Assembly (NCBI GenBank): GCA_009746045.1
Contig: RPFO01000629.1
Location: 186,001-250,000 of the forward strand
Direction of reading: 5' to 3'
Origin: Mesostigma viride
Lineage: Eukaryota > Streptophyta > Mesostigmatophyceae > Mesostigmatales > Mesostigmataceae
Length of the DNA: 64,000 nucleotides
Part shown: positions 10,441 through 19,000 of the stretch, one piece after another
Layout of the letters: every line of letters begins with the position of its first letter
How positions within the stretch are numbered: position 1 is the stretch's first letter
Program-made: the position numbers and the translations under genes
The notes under the pieces: model-generated
The model's input: only the letters and a program-made list of their open reading frames with translations
Databases searched by the model: none
Told to the model about the DNA's origin: nothing

Positions 10441-13400
10441 GGTCCGCCAGGGAGGGGGCTAAGAGTGACCCCCCCATTACTCTGGATGAAGTTGATTTGC
10501 TCCCTGCACAGGTTGAGAGTCTCCCGCTTAAGGTTGAGAGTCCCCCTGCACAGGTTGAGGGTGCATCCATGGAGGAAGAACACAATGGGGTAGTGACTGG
10601 GTCTTCCCACGTCACCATGGTGAAAGCAGTTACCACAAGGCAACAACGTTCCCACATGGCTCTTGGAGGTAGTTTGCGTACTCCTTCAATGTTGGAGCGT
10701 GGAAGTCCTGCCTTAGGGCAGGAAGCTCCTTTAGAGGAGGAGGATGAGGCTGATGGCCTGAATGATGCAATGGGGAGCTTGGTTGTAAGAGAGAGTGCTG
10801 TTCCAAGCACCTCACCTGTATTTAATAAAATGTCTCTTGTGTCAAACATTGCATTGAGATTGCATCATATGTTTGGTCATGCTGCCCAGGCACTCCAGTT
10901 TGCAAGGAGGCTGGGAGGGACATCTTTGTTTAATGCAGTAAAGCAGGTTGCTGAGGCTTGTTCCTGTAGGCTGGTTGCTCCCAAGCCTAAGAAGTCTCAT
11001 GTCAGACAACCTGTGTTGCAGCCTGGATATGTACAATGTGATATCCAAGAAATCAGGAAACTGATTTTGTTGGTGGGTGTTGACAGATACACCAAGTACA
11101 AGGTGCTGGAGCTGTTGCAAGACAAATCTAAGCCATGTTTGGTGGCTGGGCTCCAGGCTATCAGATCCAGAATGAAACCAGTGATCCAGCTGCAGTGTGA
11201 TTTAGAATTTGAGTGCTGCATGGGGCATGAAGACCTCCCTGAGTTATTTGTTGTACACAGGGAGTCCCATGGCAGTCAAGGCGTGGTGGAGAGGACAATC
11301 AGAGAACTCAAGACTATTCTGCTGACGGAGAAGAAGATTCCAAGATTGGTTCCAGCTATTATCAAGACGGCCTGGTTAAGGTCAGTTGAGGACAGATTGA
11401 ATGTCAGGGCACCCATGTATGTTGGAGAGGTCCCTGTGACTCCATTATCATTGCATCTTCGGGAGCTCCCTACTGAGGTTGAGCAAGCCTGGAAAGATAG
11501 CCTTATGTTCAAGTTTGCCAAGTTGAGGCAGAAAGACAAGGGCTGGAGTGTTCTGAAACCTGTTGTTGGCCAGAGGGTAATTGTGTGGAAAGAGCCCAAG
11601 CTTGCAGGCAAGCGTGGTAGCTGGCACCCTGGAGTAGTGACCAGGGTGGAACTAGCTGGGCACAAGTGCTGGGTGAAGATGGAGGATCCTCCCCAGAATG
11701 TGCACCGTCTGTCGTGGTCATATGTACGTCTAAGGGGTGCTGAAGCAGAGGCAGTAACTCCTGATGTGACAACCTTGCCAGTTGGTCATGACGTCATCCC
11801 TGATCATCACGTTCCGGCTGGAAGTAATCCCCGGGTAAGTCCTGGCCAGACCCCTGGACCGGTTAACTTTCCAGATTTAGAGCAGGCAGATGTGGTCCCC
11901 TCTAGCCTCACTAAGCATAGAGGTGTGGGCCTGAAAGATGTGGTGCTGGCTATGCAAAAAGCCAAGCAAAAGCCTCGGGTGTCCAAGCTCAGCCAGTTGG
12001 GGGAGTCCGAGTGCACTGCACTAGAAGTAGATACCAATGCAGAGGTCTCAATCATGGGGTCTCAGCATACAGGGCAGCGGCAGATTGGCGAGTCTAGCTG
12101 TTCCTGGGTGTCTGACTTTAGTGGCAGGGTTCATATGAAAGTGGTAGGAGAAATCATCTTACCATTTATGGGTGTAGATGTTTCCTTCCTAGTGCTAGAA
12201 GATTACGATGGCCCTATCATTTTGGGTCAGAATTTTCTTTGCACCCCTGGAGTTGTGGTTGTATCTCATAGCCTTATTCGTAAGGGTTGGGGTAGCATTC
12301 CACTGACTAACTTCAGGGCCCTGAATCTTAATTTTTTCTCTGTGAAAGCGATCAGGAATGTGCAGTGGCCTGAGGATCAGATTCCTGTGGCTTCCAGTCT
12401 TGTGATGCCAGCTGCTCTTCATCCTAGCAGTATTGGTATTACTAAGAGATCACTGGCTGCTCATTCTCCTCTTAGCTATGATCAGCTTGTCCAGGAAATG
12501 AGTTCTCCTCTGATGTTTGAGGCCTGGAGGCTAGCATTTGCCAAGGCCCTAGAGGAGTGGTTGCAGTTTGACTGCTGTCAGCCTGTGAATGAAGTTCCTC
12601 CATACAGTACACGGTTGAAGCTCAGATTCGTCATCAAGCGGAAGGAGGTGGAGGGGGTGTCTGTTCCCCATGTGCGTCCAGTTCTTAATGAATACCGTGG
12701 TACTGGGGATCTTCTGGGCGAGGAGTTGTATACACCTGGGATGCTACATGATACATGGCGTATTTTATTGTGCCTGTATGTCGGTATGCTGAACCAGGGT
12801 GCTGATATGTCTTCAGTTCTGCTAGATTTCAAGAGAGCATTTCTGAAGGGTGATCCCAGTGTGGCTCAGCAGGTGTGGCATTGTGAAACTCCATTTCATG
12901 TGCCAGTTCCTGTAGCCTGGCAGGCAGAGCTCCAGTCTAGCTACCTGCTGATTCTGAAGGGTCTAGAAGGTCTCAGGTCCAGTCCCATCATTTGGAGGCT
13001 CACCTTGGAAGACTTCTTGACTAAACACTGTGGGTTGAAGGTGTCATCTGTGGACCCATGTTTATTGCTGGGTAGGTGGCATGATTTACCTGTGTATGCT
13101 AGCCTGCATGGTGATGACTTGCACTTGATTGCTCCCACTAAGTGGTTGAGTCAGTTTGTGCCCATCATTAATGATGCATTTCCTTTGGGAAAAGAATTGT
13201 GGCAGAAGCCTGGAGAGGCTGTCACGTTCTGTGGAATGCAGGCTACATTGGTTCAGGAGGGGAGTCAGTGGCTGATTAAGCTGCAGGCGGGCAATGACTA
13301 CAAGAGTACCATTCTTCAATCTGTTCCAGAGGTCATGACGTCATCCATTGCACCTGAGCTGAAAGGCAAGTTGGCCTGGTATGGCAGCATTTGTGGGCCT

Positions 13401-14006
13401 GACATGATGGTCCATAGCAGATCCCCTGATGATGTGCTAATTCTGGAGGAGCCTTCCCAGATTATTGCACATGTTAACAAGTCTCCTGGTATTACTTTAG
13501 CTGGGATTGATTTGTCTTTGCCATTTTCCTTGGATATCTATGTTGATAGCTCCATGGATAGCAGGCAAGTTTCTAAGGTCAGAGGCAGGTCAGCTGGCTT
13601 GTTTGTGCTTCAGCAACATAGGCCTAGTCTTGTGGCCTGGTACAGTCGTCTTCAAAGAAGGGTTGCTGTGAGTTCAGATGTCTCTGAGTGCAGAGCCATT
13701 TGTGAAGGGATTCAGTCTAGTTTGTACATCAAGGAGCTGTTGCTAGCTATGGCTTCAGTGACTCCTCATACTCTTCAGCTGGAAACCTTGATCCTTTCAG
13801 ATAACATGGGTATGGTCCAGTTTGTGCACAAGCAGTTGGCCAGAAGCAGAGATCTGGATTATCTCCTGTTGAAGGAGTTGGCAGGTCTGGTGGATATTCA
13901 ACATCTTCCAGGTTCTGAGAATCCTGCTGATGCCTTGACCAAGTTGCCTCACAAGTCTGCTGAGCAATATAAGCTTCTTTACAAGCTGATGAGCTCCTCT
14001 GTGTGA
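10413..14006 (+). CDS. Pol polyprotein of element A: integrase - protease - reverse transcriptase - RNase H
   Basis: Open from 10413. Residues counted from codon 10434: HHMFGH and CSC (about 144-178) resemble the integrase zinc region. Catalytic candidates are D203 (QCDIQEI), D256 (LQCDLEFE) and E286 (SQGVVERTIRELK). A protease follows, with LEVDTNAEVSIM (D533; DTN in place of DTG) and IILGQNFL near 596. Reverse transcriptase has LLDFKRAFLKGD (795-807), GLEGLRSSPIIW (844-854) and LHGDDL (891-896; HGDD where copia has Y-V-D-D). RNase H has DIYVDSS, SDVSECRAI, LSDNMG and NPADALTK. The RT/RNase H style is Ty1/copia, but the protease sits after the integrase, unlike copia (PR-INT-RT-RH) or gypsy (PR-RT-RH-INT). 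No internal stop. Confidence 0.92.
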   Translation, partial: QAQPSLGLLGSAREGAKSDPPITLDEVDLLPAQVESLPLKVESPPAQVEGASMEEEHNGVVTGSSHVTMVKAVTTRQQRSHMALGGSLRTPSMLERGSPALGQEAPLEEEDEADGLNDAMGSLVVRESAVPSTSPVFNKMSLVSNIALRLHHMFGHAAQALQFARRLGGTSLFNAVKQVAEACSCRLVAPKPKKSHVRQPVLQPGYVQCDIQEIRKLILLVGVDRYTKYKVLELLQDKSKPCLVAGLQAIRSRMKPVIQLQCDLEFECCMGHEDLPELFVVHRESHGSQGVVERTIRELKTILLTEKKIPRLVPAIIKTAWLRSVEDRLNVRAPMYVGEVPVTPLSLHLRELPTEVEQAWKDSLMFKFAKLRQKDKGWSVLKPVVGQRVIVWKEPKLAGKRGSWHPGVVTRVELAGHKCWVKMEDPPQNVHRLSWSYVRLRGAEAEAVTPDVTTLPVGHDVIPDHHVPAGSNPRVSPGQTPGPVNFPDLEQADVVPSSLTKHRGVGLKDVVLAMQKAKQKPRVSKLSQLGESECTALEVDTNAEVSIMGSQHTGQRQIGESSCSWVSDFSGRVHMKVVGEIILPFMGVDVSFLVLEDYDGPIILGQNFLCTPGVVVVSHSLIRKGWGSIPLTNFRALNLNFFSVKAIRNVQWPEDQIPVASSLVMPAALHPSSIGITKRSLAAHSPLSYDQLVQEMSSPLMFEAWRLAFAKALEEWLQFDCCQPVNEVPPYSTRLKLRFVIKRKEVEGVSVPHVRPVLNEYRGTGDLLGEELYTPGMLHDTWRILLCLYVGMLNQGADMSSVLLDFKRAFLKGDPSVAQQVWHCETPFHVPVPVAWQAELQSSYLLILKGLEGLRSSPIIWRLTLEDFLTKHCGLKVSSVDPCLLLGRWHDLPVYASLHGDDLHLIAPTKWLSQFVPIINDAFPLGKELWQKPGEAVTFCGMQATLVQEGSQWLIKLQAGNDYKSTILQSVPEVMTSSIAPELKGKLAWYGSICGPDMMVHSRSPDDVLILEEPSQIIAHVNKSPGITLAGIDLSLPFSLDIYVDSSMDSRQVSKVRGRSAGLFVLQQHRPSLVAWYSRLQRRVAVSSDVSECRAICEGIQSSLYIKELLLAMASVTPHTLQLETLILSDNMGMVQFVHKQLARSRDLDYLLLKELAGLVDIQHLPGSENPADALTKLPHKSAEQYKLLYKLMSSSV

Positions 14007-14762
14007 GTTGAGCAATTCCAGTTGGAGCTTTGAGCTTGGTGACTGATTGGGTGAGAAGAGCTAACATAGAGCTGGGCTCTGTTATGCTGAGAGCTGTGAT
14101 GCTCTGAGGGCAGTAATGCTCTGTGTACATATGTGTATAATACTGTATTCTATGTAATGCTCAGTCATGGAGCATGATGTTGGTTGGGGGTTTGTCCTCA
14201 GTTTGAGGTTTGTCTCAACCAAAGGGATTTTATAGGGCAGGGTTCGATTCCCTGGGGCTGCTTAGGCGGATTTTCCCGGATTGGCTGACCCATCAACCTT
14301 GCTGGTGAGATGGCGACAGGTCCCCCTAGTTTTGTCCCAGACAGAGGAAGGTAGTTTGTCATGTGCTTAATATATTTTGTGATGTGCTATTTCTCAGTCC
14401 ATGGTGGGCGCCAGTTCTGATAACTATCAATGTCTACCTGATAAGGTCTTGTGGGTAACTTGTGGGGTTCCAATCAGGAGCCATTATGGTGGTGATTCCA
14501 TTTTGGTCATTATTCTGGTTAGCCACAAGCTGCTACTCCAAACACTTGGCTTTCTACTTCCAGTGGATAGGGAATTCATTGTAATTCGTCATGGCTGAGA
14601 TGTGTTGTGATCTGGTGCTTGATTAATCCCGAGCAGAGACTACAGAGAGCTGGGAGGGATGTCAAGTGCTATGCATGTTGTTTCTATATATGTGTTGCCA
14701 AGCCTAACAGCTCTAAAAGAAAGAAAGGGCTGGAGTTAATATGGCTGTTATGTCCAAGCTCT
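14007..14762 (+). other. 3' non-coding region of element A
   Basis: Between the pol stop and the polypurine tract. No ORF with a domain. A T-arm-like sequence (CAGGGTTCGATTCCCTG, about 14237-14253) is present, but the rest of a tRNA is not. Confidence 0.5.
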
Positions 14763-14782
14763 AAAAGAGAAGAAAGGGCTGG
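14763..14782 (+). promoter_or_regulatory. Polypurine tract of element A (with an upstream duplicate)
   Basis: AAAAGAGAAGAAAGGGCTGG lies immediately before the 3' LTR and would prime plus-strand DNA synthesis. A near-copy followed by the first LTR bases ('aaaagaaagaaagggctgg' then 'agttaatatgg') lies about 48 bp upstream at about 14714-14742. The tract plus LTR start is therefore tandemly duplicated. Confidence 0.75.
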
Positions 14783-15410
14783 AGTTAATATTGCCTGGCA
14801 AGCAATATTATTCTACTAAGCTACTTGGCTTGTAGAGATTCTACTTCCGGTTACTACAATCCAGAAACGGGTTCATTCTGATGAGTATTGCTCGAGATAT
14901 GAGCAAGATACTGTTCTACTACATTCTACTTGGATTCGGTGATTCTACGGTGGTTCTTCAAGTGACGCGTGGCATACGACGTCTTGTCACAGTGTACGAT
15001 AGGACATTTAGTCTCCGACACTGCGGTCTATTCAATGCTATTGATTAGACGTAACAAATAGTGACAGGACTTGTGCGACAGGACACTGATGTGACTATTT
15101 ATGGATAACGAGTCGAGATCTGCTGGTCCAGAGTGAAGGACAGCAATATTGTGAGATGATCTGTCCTATCAGTCATCTGGATGTGACTGCGTCACAATTA
15201 GTATATAACGAGCAGGACGCTGCCACTTGGTAGCACCACTTTCCCTGCACCTGTGTCCTCGCACCTTTGGCGACGGTTCTCACGTGCCTCGTGCATTCTG
15301 TGCTGGTAGCCATAACCAGCAACGTAAACCTATTGATTAATATAACTACTTCCTCTGTAGATATTAATCAGTGCAGGCTGAACCACAGTTCAGCCACAGT
15401 TTCGTTAACT
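14783..15410 (+). repeat. 3' LTR of element A
   Basis: Same length and apparently the same sequence as 6237-6864 (constant offset 8546). Preceded by a polypurine tract and followed by TAGGG, the second copy of the target duplication. Confidence 0.93.
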
Positions 15411-15714
15411 TAGGGAACTCAAGGGGGCCTCAAGGCCGTCAAAATCACCACGGTATCGACCCGCGCCCTTGTGATCACACCTGAATAGTGATGTAATAAG
15501 TAGCGAGAAAAAAAAACAACTATGCCACCAGACAAAAGGTGACCCATTTATTAGGACCAGTGACCCGCCGACGGGCCCAAGGCACCGTCCAACGTGGCTA
15601 GGGTATGGTCAGGACAAGCAAAAAAAACTACCACCATGATATTCGTGAATGCTAGCAACACAGGGTGAGTTATGGCTGTATTCATAAAGCGCCCGAGCCG
15701 TAACCCTGTGTGGC
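15411..15714 (-). other. 3' non-coding region of element B
   Basis: Follows the RNase H stop on the minus strand and continues beyond element A at 6153-6236 to the 3' LTR. No ORF seen. Confidence 0.6.
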
Positions 15715-18033
15715 TCACGGGTGTTGCATCGTCATGCGCTTGCGCAACACTGCGTACTGCGGGGCAGCCTCCCGCGCCTCCTTGGTGAGTGCATCCGCGG
15801 GATTGAGTTCATCCGCGATGTGCTGGAGACGCGTGACGCAGGAGGCCGCCTCAGCGAGTACGAGGTAATCAACGTCCTGTGACCGCGCATAGGGATTGTC
15901 AAGGAAGGCCAAACAACTTTGTGAGTCAGTGTGCACCGTGCTAGTCCAGTGAAGAGTGAACCCACACGAGCCAAATACCCAACCCAGCAAGTACCGCAGC
16001 CACATGCCATGTGAGATAGCTGAAACAATGCCCCGGCATTCAGCCGTGTTGGGGCTAGTGGCAATGCGGCTGTGCAAGCGCGAGTACCAATCTAACAACA
16101 TGCCAGGCTGTCCCTCATTGCTGATAAAGAACAGTGCCCCCATGCGGGCCCGCACTTGGCTGACTGTGCGCGTCTCTAGATTAGCATCCGTCACTATCTC
16201 GAGGTGCACCGGCTGTGAGCAATCGAGCCCACGAAGCACAATGCCGGGCGTCATGGCCAGCTGCCGCCGAACATGAATGGACCCTAGTCCTTCCAGCACA
16301 TCATCGGGCAGGCGAGCGAGCACCGCCAAATCAGGTGCCACCGTGTCCGCCAACCACCCGAGCTTGCCCTTAACCGAGGGCCCATGGGTTGCCAACAGCG
16401 GGGACGGGAGGTCGGCCAGCAGGTCAACCACATAGTTGCGGCTATCCTGCATGTGCATGACCCATTCGCCAGAACGCGAATCCCGCTGCAACGTAGACTG
16501 CACGCCGCAAAACACCACGGGTTTACCCTCCTCATGATCCACCGCCCTGCCCAGGGGAAACTTAGCCGCCACTGCAGCAAGAAACTGGGTAGCAAAGGTG
16601 CGAGGTGCCACCAGCTTGAAGTCATCGCCATGCCACACGAAGAGGGCTGGCTCGCCAGGGACGCCGGTGGGGACCACAAAGAAGTTAGGATCCGCGCGAT
16701 GGTACGTGGCCCCTAAGCTCTGCAAGACCTCCTCCGCGGAAATGCGGAAGATGATGGGAGAGCTCTGCAGCCCCTCCACCCCTGTCAACAGCTCGATATA
16801 CTCGCTGCCAATGGTGCCATCCTGCCAGACCACCGGGACCTTCACCACGTAGCGGGTGCCTTGCCATGTTTGCTGCGCGACCCCAGCGTCGCTGTGGAGG
16901 AATGCCCGCTGAAAGTCACCGCACCACATCCCGTAGTCCTTGCCCGCGTTCCGCTTGCCCAAGTAGATGACCGTCAGTAGCCGATGCGAAACATGGTTGA
17001 GCCCAGGGGTATAAAGATCCTTGGCGTCCAGCGGGGAGGACCCCTTCGTCTCCGTGACCACGGGCCTTACCCGGAACACCACCGAAGAGTTGGTCTCGTC
17101 CGGCTTGTAGGTGAGCACGAACTTCAACCGCAACCGCGTGGCCCCGGCTGGCACACTCTCCAATCCTCGGTAGACCTCGCGCTCTCGCCACTGCTCCTTG
17201 GCTCGAATGAACGCGTCGCGCCACAAAGCAAACTTGAGAGGATCTTGACAGTCCAGGACAAGTTGCTCCCACGTCACAGGGCTATCCGCCGCCAGTGAGT
17301 GTGAGTGGAGGCCGAAGCTGCGCGGGTGCCAATCCTGAGGCTGAATGATGGACTGGACGAGCGGCGGTGTGGAAAACGCCGCCATCGGTAAGCGCCGCAC
17401 GACGCCGGGCTGCCCGACCACCACCCCCAATGGAGCGTGGTACTCGCGAAGCGGGATGCTGCCCACCCCCGCGACTGACAGCAAGTCAGCGGACACTGAG
17501 AACCCCGGGTATGATACGAAAGGTTCGCCCAGCAAGGCCACATCCTCGTAGCCATCCACGACGTGAAACGGCGTGTCAATGCCCAACACCGGCAGCACCA
17601 CCATCCCGGTAACTTGATATGCCGAAGTGCCTGCAAAGTCGGTCACCGATTTGTACGGCGACTCTAGCACTGGATACAGGGTGGCTGCCCGACGAGAGAT
17701 AATAGACACGGATGCTTGCGTGTCCACAGCCACCAGCTGCCACGGTCTACACGTAGGAAACAAGGCTGACTTAACCGGCCTGACCCCCTGTGAGAGAGTT
17801 TTGACCTGAGCCACCCCTGATGCAGCTTTCGCTTTAAGCGCCTGAGCACGCCACAAGGCCGTGACCGTTGAAGCCAGGTCCCTAGGTGGGCGAGGCGCAT
17901 GGGCAGGACCCTGACCCTCCGGCGAGGCCACGCTAGGCGGGCCTCCCACATTATCCGTGGCTAGCACAGGAGGTGAGTCACTACGTGCACTAGGTCCCGT
18001 CAAACCCACCCCATCCTCATCCCACCCATCCAC
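15715..18033 (-). CDS. Element B protease - reverse transcriptase - RNase H
   Basis: A 772-codon open frame. The protease has VAVDTQASVSIIS (D104; DTQ where retropepsins have DTG) and VALLGEPF near 166. Reverse transcriptase motifs: LYTPGLNHVSHRLL near 340, CGDFQRAFLHSD (371-382), GVEGLQSSPIIF (418-429), and FVWHGDDFKLVAP (HGDD 468-471). RNase H: VTDANLETRTVSQVRARMG, NTAECRGIV, HTDSQSCLAF, and the tail LNPADALTKEA. Gene order and motif substitutions agree with element A over their whole length despite low identity. The frame overlaps the integrase ORF (18000-18995) by 34 nt in another frame. Confidence 0.9.
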   Translation of the reverse strand: MDGWDEDGVGLTGPSARSDSPPVLATDNVGGPPSVASPEGQGPAHAPRPPRDLASTVTALWRAQALKAKAASGVAQVKTLSQGVRPVKSALFPTCRPWQLVAVDTQASVSIISRRAATLYPVLESPYKSVTDFAGTSAYQVTGMVVLPVLGIDTPFHVVDGYEDVALLGEPFVSYPGFSVSADLLSVAGVGSIPLREYHAPLGVVVGQPGVVRRLPMAAFSTPPLVQSIIQPQDWHPRSFGLHSHSLAADSPVTWEQLVLDCQDPLKFALWRDAFIRAKEQWREREVYRGLESVPAGATRLRLKFVLTYKPDETNSSVVFRVRPVVTETKGSSPLDAKDLYTPGLNHVSHRLLTVIYLGKRNAGKDYGMWCGDFQRAFLHSDAGVAQQTWQGTRYVVKVPVVWQDGTIGSEYIELLTGVEGLQSSPIIFRISAEEVLQSLGATYHRADPNFFVVPTGVPGEPALFVWHGDDFKLVAPRTFATQFLAAVAAKFPLGRAVDHEEGKPVVFCGVQSTLQRDSRSGEWVMHMQDSRNYVVDLLADLPSPLLATHGPSVKGKLGWLADTVAPDLAVLARLPDDVLEGLGSIHVRRQLAMTPGIVLRGLDCSQPVHLEIVTDANLETRTVSQVRARMGALFFISNEGQPGMLLDWYSRLHSRIATSPNTAECRGIVSAISHGMWLRYLLGWVFGSCGFTLHWTSTVHTDSQSCLAFLDNPYARSQDVDYLVLAEAASCVTRLQHIADELNPADALTKEAREAAPQYAVLRKRMTMQHP

Positions 18034-18995
18034 GGGGTCATATTGGGGCCCAGGGGAGGGGGGGGTGTAGCTGTGTCTGCCCCTGGGAGCGACCCGTGGG
18101 GTACCACCTCAGATGCTACGACAGGCGCATTATCCTTCACTACCCACCCCAGTGCCCTGTTGGCTGCCAGCTCACTCTCCATGCTATCCCCTTGCTTATA
18201 GCCTGCCACCGATGCCCATGGTACCCTATACACCCGATCATTCCACTCTATGTCTATGACCCGCAGCGGCCAGTCTAACTTTGTGATGGCCCCAGGCCCC
18301 TGCATGGTGCCCCGTTTGCCGCTGGGCGAGCTCTCCTTGTGGAACATGACCAACTGCCCGACCTCAAAAGCGCTAGACAAATCAGGCAGCGTGGCATCCT
18401 TGAGCCGCAGCTTGGCGGCGGTATCCTGTAGATGCTGTTGGTATGCCTCTACTACCTCGGGTGAGTAGGTGCCCGCTGACAGCCCCCGAGGCGTGACTAG
18501 CCCAAAGCCCTTGACATCAAGCACGTGCCTATGGTTGCACACATGCATGAGCTCCTTGCACCACGCCGTCTTGACCGCGTAGGATTTGCCATGTGGGTTA
18601 TCCTGTCGCTTGGCTGCCACAGTCTTGACATAGCTTACAGTGCGATCTATCATGCCCATATTGCCGTGATCCTCACGCCCCACGATGACCACGGCCTCCA
18701 TCCCCGGCAAACCTTGCACACAGCGGAACTGCTGGTCTAGCATGAGCTCCACTACGGGATGAAAGAAAGCCAGGCTGATCTTGATAGCCCTGTGCAGGTC
18801 AGCCTCAAACATGTGAGGCAGCGGCTCAATGTAGGTGGCCTTGCTGAACCTATCCTTGACTATGAAATAGGTGTCCCCCCCTTCCATGTGCATGACATCC
18901 CCCACAAGGTACCCTCGCTCCAAGGGTGGAGTCTTGGCATGCCGCCTACGCGACTTCTTCCTGATCTTGATGCAGGCAGGACACTGAGCACGCAC
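18000..18995 (-). CDS. Element B integrase
   Basis: Begins with CPAC, the CxxC half of the zinc-binding region; its His half (YQMHRAYGHE) ends the preceding frame at about 19080-19050. The catalytic core has VGDVMHME (D33), VVELMLDQQFR (D87) and HGNMGMIDRTVSYVK, where D117 occupies the place of the usual glutamate (element A has GVVERTIRELK). A C-terminal SH3-like region (FEVGQLVMFHKE, GPGAITKLDW) is followed by a spacer running into the protease frame. The D-D-D triad might mean an inactive or altered integrase. Confidence 0.82.
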   Translation of the reverse strand: MRAQCPACIKIRKKSRRRHAKTPPLERGYLVGDVMHMEGGDTYFIVKDRFSKATYIEPLPHMFEADLHRAIKISLAFFHPVVELMLDQQFRCVQGLPGMEAVVIVGREDHGNMGMIDRTVSYVKTVAAKRQDNPHGKSYAVKTAWCKELMHVCNHRHVLDVKGFGLVTPRGLSAGTYSPEVVEAYQQHLQDTAAKLRLKDATLPDLSSAFEVGQLVMFHKESSPSGKRGTMQGPGAITKLDWPLRVIDIEWNDRVYRVPWASVAGYKQGDSMESELAANRALGWVVKDNAPVVASEVVPHGSLPGADTATPPPPLGPNMTPWMGGMRMGWV

Positions 18996-19000
18996 ATTCT

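Larger units (their letters stand above)
6237..15410 (+). mobile_element. LTR retrotransposon 'element A' (copia-type RT, order INT-PR-RT-RH), young insertion
   Basis: Bounded by 628-bp LTRs at 6237-6864 and 14783-15410 that I could not tell apart by eye. It is flanked by TAGGG (6232-6236 and 15411-15415). Order on the plus strand: LTR, gag-like leader ORF split by a DNA transposon, gag, CCHC knuckle, pol, polypurine tract, LTR. It is inserted in element B's 3' non-coding region. Apparently identical LTRs, and a 1190-codon pol free of stops, indicate recent movement. The LTR ends AGTTAA...TTAACT match element B's style. Confidence 0.95.

Noticed and set aside
14237-14262. tRNA gene suggested by a T-arm (GGTTCGATTCC)
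   Set aside because: The 7-nt acceptor 3' strand has no matching 5' strand upstream, and no D-arm or anticodon arm can be drawn. It is probably chance or a very old relic.
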